From contig JAGTXK010000139.1 of the NCBI GenBank assembly GCA_019096195.1, positions 372,001-436,000 of the forward strand: a stretch of 64,000 nt of DNA, given 5' to 3'. Each line of letters starts with the position of its first letter. The first letter of the stretch is position 1. The stretch is from Boletus sp. NGJ (taxonomy: Eukaryota; Basidiomycota; Agaricomycetes; Boletales; Boletaceae). Shown piece after piece: positions 56,701-64,000 of this stretch. Made by a program: the position numbers and the translations under genes. The notes under the pieces were generated by a model. It was not told the origin of the DNA, searched no databases, and was given only the letters and a program-made list of their open reading frames with translations.

Positions 56701-58607
56701 ACCGAGATTCGAAGATGACGATACTGATGCCGATATCGACACCGATAGCTCTTGCATACTGACACTAGCACGGAAGTTAGCACCGTCGAGGTCATAAGGA
56801 GTGTCGTTCGGTCGGCTCGCCAGACCAGTGAGGTAACGCGAGAGACGTGTCCCTTGAGTGTTCTGAGGAAGAGATGTTAATAGAGCTCGGACAGAACCAT
56901 TAAGAGCATTCGTCTGCGTCGATTGGTCTTCAAACTCCACTTTCGGTGCTGCATGGGTTGATTGAGGGTAGTAGACTACGGTATTAGGGATCACGCACGT
57001 ATTGACTGGCCGGGTGTATACGGAGCCCACCGCGTTTCACACCAGAATGACTTGAGGTAAAGATGATTATGGAGCTCATCAACTAGGATATCTCGAAGTG
57101 CCTGTAGGCGATAAGCCTCCTGGCAGATTTGCAAGATAATCTGCAGGACTTACGGTCTCTTGTCCGAGAAGATATGCCCGTAAGTCTGTGACAGCACCAA
57201 TTTCTTGCATGTCCGGTTTGTTGATCAGCTTAAGGCTTCGTATCAGTAAGACTGAAGCTTGTAAAAGGCGCTTCTCTGAGATCAGAGCCTCGAGGGCGTC
57301 TGGGACAGATTTCAAATGTTCACTAGGATATATTCAGCATCCCCGTGCAAACGGAGAAGCTCTCGACATACATTTGGTCCAACAATCGCATCATTTCCTC
57401 CAAAGTTTGTCCTCTGGCCCACAGTTGAACGAGATCCGCACGTTTGGTACCGAGGGATTCTTTAGTTTCCTGAAGGGCGACACGTGTTTCCTGGACTTGT
57501 GCCTGAGCCTGCCCTAGGTGGTTCAACAAAGCTGCATGGTGCGGTAACGCATCAGCGAAAGCCTTGTAATGTTCTGTGCAGTATTCTGAGTTGGAAGAAA
57601 CCAAACGGGAGCGAGGGCGTTACTGACGATCAACCGAGCCCTTTAGAGCTTGTGACAACATATCCTTGGTTTTCCTGAACGAGGACATGCTTTTGCCGGT
57701 AGAAGTCCCATCGAGCAAAGAAAGGGCTAGGTCCACGTTGTTGAACTGGGAGATGTCAACAATTTCTCTACAACTCAACAGGATCGGTAGGCGAATATAC
57801 TTACATCAGGATCGTTGACAAACTCCCACTCGTCTGTGATCTGGTCCAGGATAGCTAAGGCTCATTCAGTAAGTCGTACTTGCGTGCCGGGGCGCAAAGT
57901 ATCAATGCTTTGGACTAACCGTCGATTTCGCCGGTTTGAGTTTTTGCAATAGGTTTCCTGTAAGGCATACGTTCTTTTATTCGGTCCTGCCGTGCCTTTT
58001 CCCGTTCGACCTCCAAGCGTCGTTCCAGTTCATAGTTGACTTCATCATTGCCATTGGCGAGCTCATGCCTGCGGAAATTGACTTCCCCAGCGTCTCTGAA
58101 AGCGGCCATGGCGGTGAAGAGAGCGGGAGAGGAGGTGGTAGATGAAAGGGGGGATCCTGGTAATTCGCTCGTCGCGGAATGGGGAGGGTCTAATCGAGGT
58201 TTGGTTGAAAGGGAAATGCTGCCTATGGGTCGATGTTGAATAGAAGCATCTGAGAGAGTCGTGCTAGCGCTGTCCCGACGTTCCCTCGCGTTGAAGTCGT
58301 TGATTATGCGGGAGGAGGTTGAGGTGCGTTCGGAAGCGGAGTAATCAGAAGGTTGACGGGGTCTCAGGTCCGATCTCTGCGGGCGATGGGGACGATTCGG
58401 GGATGAGAAGGCAGGGGCCTTGGAAGAGGACGAGGAGAAGGCGGCGTTGCTGGGGGTAGATGGACGGGAGGGAGCCCGGGCGATCTGTAGAGGGCGGGTT
58501 GCTGGGAGGGAGGCTGGGTAATTGAGCGGGTTTGGAAGGGGACTGGATATCGACGGAGTGCGCGTGCGACGAGAGGTCGGCTGCGACTCGAACGGCACGC
58601 GCGACAT
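53734..58607 (-). CDS. SEC8: Exocyst complex component Sec8 (EXOC4)
   Basis: Subunit of the exocyst, which tethers secretory vesicles to the plasma membrane. The chosen ATG (58607; MSRVPFESQPTSRRTRTPSI) starts a disordered Ser/Pro-rich N-terminus of about 180 residues. The family core then begins: AILDQITDEWEFVNDPDFNN, coiled coil HAALLNHLGQAQAQVQETRV, RGQTLEEMMRLLDQM joined to EHLKSVPDALEALISEKRLL, KLINKPDMQEIGAVTDLRAY and LRDILVDELHNHLYLKSFWC. These match the Sec8 N-terminal consensus closely. Later exons are helical, and the C-terminus ends LHGLELESAESNP. Fifteen or so introns. An alternative ATG at 58739 would overlap the divergent LDAH-type gene and is less likely. Confidence 0.92.
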
Positions 58608-58666
58608 GCTCCTCGTCGTCGTGCTCGAACCTGTCGCCGCCTCTGAGCCAAATACGGCGTCAATCA
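58608..58666. promoter_or_regulatory. 59-bp bidirectional promoter SEC8 / LDAH-type gene
   Basis: 59 bp separates the preferred SEC8 ATG (58607 minus) from the hydrolase ATG (58667 plus). Transcription start sites probably overlap coding sequence of the partner. Confidence 0.45.
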
Positions 58667-59409
58667 ATGTCACTTCCTCCTCCCTTCCTCCTCTCGCTCC
58701 AACCACCCCGTACCGCCCTTTCGACATGTCCTCGTCCATTGGTGGTCACCCTCTTCCTATTCATCCCAAGTGTGCTGACCTCCCTCGTATCATTTCCGTC
58801 TCTAGGGAATCCTGGTGTCATAGACTTTTACACGCACTTCCTCGGCACCATCTATGATTTGGATACATCAGGCTCAGTTGCCATCCTCGCGTTCTCCCAT
58901 GTCGGCCACGCTCATCCTTGGCCTCACAACTCCCTCTTTCAAGTCTCCACTCTTCGCAGTTTAGCTTGACATTATAGCCCTCCCTTGACGCTCTACAGTC
59001 CGCTTTTGGTGCCTCCGTCAGGGTGGTTCTGGCCGGACACAGTGTCGGCGCTTGGTTTGCCTTGCAGGCAGGTTCTTGTCTGTGTTTCGCACTTCTGACA
59101 CTTGCCAAACGACATTTCCACCTTGTCAAGGTTTTGAAACTGTGTTCCAAAGCCATATCTCGCGTATTCCTTCTCTTTCCTGCTATTGCAGACATTGCAG
59201 ACACTCCCAACGGCAAGAGACTCTCCGTTCGTGGTTCTCTCATCTTGGTTTCTTTCTCCTGTCCGTTGAGATATGTTTTCGCACGACAGTGGCTCCTTCG
59301 TGCACCTTTACTCCGTGTGATAGCAAACCTTGCAAATTGCTTCTACTATCTGCCTGTGCAGATTGTGGGGATGCTGTCCCCCTCGTATCCTCGCATTACG
59401 AGAATCTAG
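58667..59409 (+). CDS. LDAH-type lipid droplet hydrolase, C-terminally short
   Basis: Similar to lipid droplet-associated hydrolase (UPF0554). Exon 1 ends VVTLFLFIP; exon 2 gives NPGVIDFYTHFLGTIYDLD and AILAFSHVGHAHPW. The nucleophile elbow is VVLAGHSVGAWFALQ (Ser present), then VLKLCSKAISRVFLLFPAIA with DIADTPNGKRLS, and the last exon is WLLRAPLLRVIANLANCFYY up to SPSYPRITRI. A 35-nt intron (58943-58977) and a GC-AG intron (59068-59130) are needed. The frame stops after about 180 residues, against about 300 usual. The C-terminal region with the His of the triad is not found downstream. Either a truncated or decaying gene, or the last exons are diverged beyond recognition. Confidence 0.72.
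59068..59130 (+). other. GC-AG intron in LDAH-type gene
   Basis: 63 nt, donor TTGCAG|GCAGGT, acceptor TTGTCAAG. It joins FALQ to VLKLCSKA, the family consensus. The GT four bases later gives the wrong frame. Confidence 0.7.
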
Positions 59410-59932
59410 GATTTCTTATAAGGGCTTATGGTACCCTGTCGAGATAACCAAGTTGTATATTAGAAATAATAGCAAGCCAATATGACATGGCCTTATATAC
59501 CCTTTATAACTGCAGGTCTTATAGAGAATAAATGTCGGACTGTCAGCTTCGCTGCTAAACGCTTTGCACAATGCGATGACTGGGGTTGGTGAACAAAATG
59601 GCATGATCCTTGGATTATTTGGAGGAGATGAGGTGTGCATTTTTCATGGCAAATCAGGTGTTTGACATGCGTTTTGCATCAGCAAAACACTTTCTCTATT
59701 CTCCGATAACGCGCTTACGATCCTGGACAGATCATAGCGAAGAAATGGGGAGACAAGTGCTACGAATGGCTCAGGTGCAGAGCGGACTAGTAACCCACTA
59801 GTCGAGTAATTGATTTCATTTAAATTGATAGATTCTGAATATGTCATGTGACAGAGGTGCTGACAAAGCCGTCATTGGGGCAGCGTGTTCCGGAGCGCGT
59901 CGTACTTGAACGCGCCCGTTGTGAGCAGCCAG
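59410..59932. other. Intergenic region between LDAH-type and remodeler genes
   Basis: About 520 bp, noticeably AT-richer than its neighbours. No ORF resembling the missing C-terminus of the hydrolase was found in any plus-strand frame. It presumably holds the remodeler promoter. Confidence 0.45.
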
Positions 59933-62900
59933 ATGGCTCCTCCACCCTCTGACCCAGCTTTCCTCTTCAGCCCTTCCCGGCTCTCCCCTCTTACTTCTAT
60001 GGAGCCCAGCCCACCTCCCTCTCGTCCTCAGCTCACCATGCCGACGCGTCGAAAAGTCTCTTGTTACGTAGCGCCGCCACCACTCTCTCCTTCTATCAAG
60101 GAGCGTTACCAGCCGGCTCCGGATTACCTTGGAGGTGATCCCGATTTTGTGCGCAATGACCTCGACACTGTCGTTGGAGAATACCCGATCGACACCCAGG
60201 GTGAACCTTCACATTACTTTGTGCGTTTCAAAGATGGACTCGCACGCAGGGTAGTCACAGTTCCCCGTTCCCCGTTCCCCTCACCCCTTTGCGAAGCTTA
60301 ACTTTCTTGCTTTAGATCTCTTCGCGTACACTCCTCGCTCACTACAGCGACCTCGTCGACGAGTACCGTGCGTTCTGGAAAGTTGCCTTCTTTCGTGTTG
60401 TCTTATAGCCCATTCAGAGCACCGAAGGGCACAGGGTCTACTTGACCACTTTGATCCTGCTTCCAATCATGTCCACGAGCACTCGCGAATGAATGCTAGG
60501 ATATCAATCGATGCAGTTACTCGCTTCGCAACCTCGCTAACATCTTCCGAGAGCGACGTATCCCATTCCGATTCTCCTCTAACAGAAGAGGACGACGACA
60601 GAAGTGGCGATGAAGATTACACTAGCCTCGAGCCTCGACTCGCAAATCCGCCCGCCTGGCTGCAGGTAACAGGAAGCTCTTACAGAGCAAGCTTCCATTC
60701 AGTCCCAAGAAGCTTCGCAGTAATCGCATACAGAAGGAACGATCGGCTTCTGACTCCGGAGATGATCTAGGTGGCTACGGTCAAGTGGATTCTGATGTAG
60801 AAATTGTGCCTCGAAAGTCAACACGCTCACGGAGGAGCGCTCGCTCTAACCTCGCGGATGACCTCGTCGACAAAGGAGAGTCGGACGGAGACACCTACCA
60901 CGACAGCCCTCGACATCATTCCAAAACACAAGAAAGCAGGAAAAAACTCAAAAGGAAACGGTCTGCTATAGCCCGTCCTGCTTATGGACACTTCCGTGAC
61001 ATCGACAATCTTGATTTTGACGAGGACGAAGTAACCTCGCCCCTTCGCACCCACAGAGACATCTGCGAGAAATGTCACAAGCCTCCAGCTCACGAGCAGT
61101 TGACGAAAGCGATAAAAAAAGGTGGACGCAAGACCAAAAATGACAAAGGCGAATCCGATAATGACGACGAAGACCACATACGAGGTTTGGGAGGCTGGGT
61201 TCGATGGTTTGGATATCTAGGGATCTATTCCTTCATTTTGTTAATATAATTTTACAGCCTCAAATGTCCTGTGGTCGCCCACTGGAAGTGTCTCGCAAAG
61301 ACGCAAAGAGACGAAATTACGCGGGCTGCTCGCGCTCGTGATAAAGACCAATGGCGAGCACAAGTAGAAGTGGCCAACGAACCATCAGCTGGCGATCCAC
61401 CAGATCGCAATGAGCTTGACATGAACCAGACCACTGAGTTCATCTGCGGATTATGTATGAAGGGTGGTATCTGCATGGGATGCTTAGAAGTCGCTTTAGA
61501 GCCCGACCCGTCTCTTGCGAACAAGCCACTTCCCAGATCTTCCCTTGAACCTGCACAAAGTGATGTTCCTGACATTGAGATGGCCGATCATACGTCACCT
61601 ATTGGGGGCGACACCTCGTCGCAGCCTTCCCAGCAACTCCTTTTTAGGTGTTTTTCTTGCAGGCGACTTGCTCATTATGGACACCTGCCCGTCCCAGAAA
61701 GTGCGGCTTGGGATGATGCTGACCTTGCAAGTTACTATCAAGAAGAGACTGGCTGGCGTTGTGCTGATTGCGCTTCATACGTTTATCCACTGGATAAAAT
61801 TCTGGCTTGGCGACCATACCCTCAAGGTGTTGTTGAACCCATTTTATCAAATCCACCTGATGCCAAGGCTTCCCTTCCTCGAGAATACTTAGTAAAATGG
61901 GCAGATCGGAGCTATCGACGGACGCAATGGGTACCTCATATGTGGCTGGTTTCGACCAACTTGTCGAAACTGAAGCACTTCCTTACCAAGGGTTCCAAAG
62001 TCCCGCTTCTCAACGTATCCGACGAGACAGCTATGGATGTCGACAAACTTAATGGTGTCGACAAGCAACCGATTGCCTTTGAACTTAGCGCAGATGTTAC
62101 TCCTGAAGTCGGTCCTTCACCTGAGCCGAAGCACGTCTCACTCGGTCCGTTGCCCGACGCCGAGCGTCAAATACCTTCAGCTTGGAAGACTGTCGACCGC
62201 GTTCTCGACGTGCGGTTCTGGAATCCCTCGTCAAGCACGAACGGGAGACATAAGAAAGGTGTCGCTCGTAGGGGTCAAGTCGATGGGTCATCTCTAAGTC
62301 CTCGACAAGAGCTAGAACGGGCTTACACGGAGGGTGAACAGCCTAATGAATCGTTCATGGAGGAACTGGAAGACTGGTTGTCAAGGACAGGGGAGGTTTT
62401 ATCGGTTGAGCACATCGACAAAGTCGTATGGATATTCGCTAAGTGGGGGGATTTGGGGTATGAGGAAGGTCGGTATCCCAACTTTGTATGCGACGATACT
62501 TCCTCAACTCCTTGATAGCAACTTGGGATTCTCCACCGCGTCGCGGAGAGCCCGGGTATGGTGCCTATGAACGCGCATTCCAGCATTTCATCGATTCTCG
62601 GGAAGTTTCCGTTAAGAAGACGCGAAAGGAGATTGACAAGCTGGAGGCTCGTGTTGAGAACGGTTACGGTGCCTTTGCTCTCAAACGAGATCTGGATGAA
62701 CAGCCTGATCTTGGACAGAATAACCAACTCAAGCTCATGAAATTCCAAGTTTGTGGCTTTACTCTGATCAAACTTCTTCCTCATATGCCTACAGATCGAT
62801 GGATATAACTGGCTTTGCGATAACTGGTGGAACCGACAACCTTCCATATTAGCCGATGAAATGGGTTTGGTTCGTCATCATTGCCTTCTTTCTGCCTGCT

Positions 62901-64000
62901 CTGATTTTCTATGTGTAGGGAAAAACAGTTCAAATCGCTACGTTTCTCGGGACATTAGTCGAAAAGTTCAACGCAGCTCCTGCGCTTGTTGTTGTCCCAA
63001 ACTCCACAATCACCAATTGGGTTCGGGAATTTTCGCGCTGGGCTCCCAGGCTCAGGGTTGTACCCTTTTTCGGGGAAGCTAAGTCAAGGGATGTGATCAT
63101 ACGATATGAGCTATTTCATGAACAGAAGCATGAACCAAAATACCATGTCCTCGTCACTACATATGAGACTGTCACGAACCCCAGGGATTTCACCGCTGTC
63201 TTCAAGAGTGTAGGTCGTTGGGAGATCCTGGTGGTTGATGAGGGTCAGCGCCGTGAGTGTTTCTCTAGTAGCTTTGAGTCTTGATCTCATTTTTGTCCCA
63301 AGTTAAAAGCGAAAATAGTCTGCTCTTCAAAAAATTGAATGAGCTCAAGCTAATCCACCGGGTTATCATGACGGGAGTGGGTCAAAATTCATCTATCTCG
63401 AATTTCGTTCAATATCTTCTTCTAGACCCCGCTGAACAATAATATCCGTGAACTATTCAACCTGATGAATTTCCTTGACTCCGATGAGTGGCAGGATCTT
63501 GAAGCACTAGAGAAGGAGTATGAAGAGCTCAGCGAAGACTTAGTGCGTCAATTGCACGTGAGGTTGAAACCGTACTTCCTTCGCCGCATCAAGAGTGAAG
63601 TTCTTCAACTCCCACCCAAGGTATTTACATTTCCCCTCAAGTATCGTCCACTGAGCTTACATTTGGTCAGAACGAGGTTATTGTACCGCTCTCAATGACC
63701 CCTTTACAGAAAGAGATCTATCGATCAATTCTTAGTGAAGTTTTGACGTAATGTACATGGGCTCGATAATTAACTTTACCCTAGGCCAGAATTTAGACAC
63801 TCTCAAGCACCTCACGCAAGTGTCAACTATTAACACAGGTCGTGCAGGAATCTCCAAGACGAATATGAACAACATGCTGATGCAGCTACGAAAGTATGTC
63901 CTCGTGCAGGCTGCCATTTGCCACCCTTACGAATAGTGTCAGGTGCATCCAACACCCATACTTGATTTCGGATGACATTGAGCCTCGTGGCCTCGAGCCG
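59933..64000 (+). CDS. Mit1/CHD3-like SNF2 chromatin remodeler (3' end outside window)
   Basis: ATP-dependent nucleosome remodeler; in fission yeast Mit1 serves the SHREC silencing complex. The start MAPPPSDPAFLFSPSRLSPL is at 59933. The N-terminal region includes YFVRFKDGLARR. A Cys/His-rich PHD-like zone follows: ICEKCHKPPAHE, WVRCLKCPVVAHWKCLAKTQ, FICGLCMKGGICMGCLE, LLFRCFSCRRLAHYGHL and GWRCADCASYVYPL. A chromo-like segment (REYLVKWADRSYRRTQWVPH) comes next. SNF2 motifs: ILADEMGLGKTVQIATFLG (Walker A split by an intron), ALVVVPNSTITNWVREFSRW, YHVLVTTYE, WEILVVDEGQRLKSE (motif II reads DEGQ), HRVIMTGTPLNNNIRELF, and LKPYFLRRIKSEVL. The window ends after QHPYLISDD, before the second helicase lobe. 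Confidence 0.9.

Noticed and set aside
58608-58739. Upstream ATG of SEC8 at 58739
   Set aside because: It would overlap the divergent hydrolase start at 58667, and the added residues show no Sec8 similarity; kept only as an alternative.
1-64000. tRNA, rRNA, transposon, LTR or viral remnants
   Set aside because: No B-box-like GGTTCRANNCC in a cloverleaf context, no reverse transcriptase, transposase or integrase motifs and no long terminal or inverted repeats were seen by eye; a tRNAscan or repeat search could still find diverged ones.

Overview
This window is nuclear DNA of a filamentous basidiomycete fungus, most likely Agaricomycotina. The evidence is many 50-60 nt introns (mostly GT-AG with a short pyrimidine tract), very short intergenic gaps, and gene families typical of that group: a multi-intron cytochrome P450, a Tea1-type kelch/coiled-coil protein, a Mit1-like remodeler and long Ser/Pro-rich orphan proteins. 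All assignments come from reading the sequence; no database search was run. CDS coordinates are genomic spans from start codon to stop codon, introns included.

Layout. 1-5.6 kb: end of a Sed5 syntaxin gene (minus), then a GpsA-type glycerol-3-phosphate dehydrogenase and an ankyrin/CCCH protein (plus). 6-16 kb: purine enzyme Ade5,7 (minus) and two large disordered proteins. 16.4-24 kb: a small doubtful ORF, an Lnt-like membrane nitrilase, a BCL7-like protein, Mediator subunit Med7, mitoribosomal mS23/Rsm25 and proteasome Rpn5. 24-30.5 kb: an F-box/LRR-like protein, the replication factor Sld2 and an orphan. 31.4-40.3 kb: a P450, splicing factor SF3A2 and ribosome-biogenesis factor Rrp5. 40.5-48.3 kb: Tea1-like polarity protein and a Rad53/Cds1 (CHK2) checkpoint kinase. 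48.6-53.6 kb: S-formylglutathione hydrolase, a TGL2-like lipase and a LYR-motif protein. 53.7-64 kb: exocyst Sec8, a short LDAH-type hydrolase and the first part of a Mit1/CHD3-like remodeler that runs off the window.

The genes are mostly housekeeping and are not an obvious pathway cluster. Shared themes are secretion and polarity (Sed5, Sec8, Tea1), chromatin and transcription (BCL7-like, Med7, Mit1-like), replication and checkpoint (Sld2, Rad53) and RNA work (SF3A2, Rrp5, CCCH). Many genes are arranged as divergent pairs; in three pairs only 57-60 bp separate the two start codons.

I saw no rRNA, tRNA, CRISPR array, transposon or viral element. The most unusual features concern gene structure. 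SF3A2 has a 4-nt first coding exon followed by an 8-nt microexon. The Rad53 kinase has an 8-nt microexon inside its catalytic loop. Several GC-AG introns are needed to keep conserved domains in frame. One LDAH gene lacks the usual C-terminal part.
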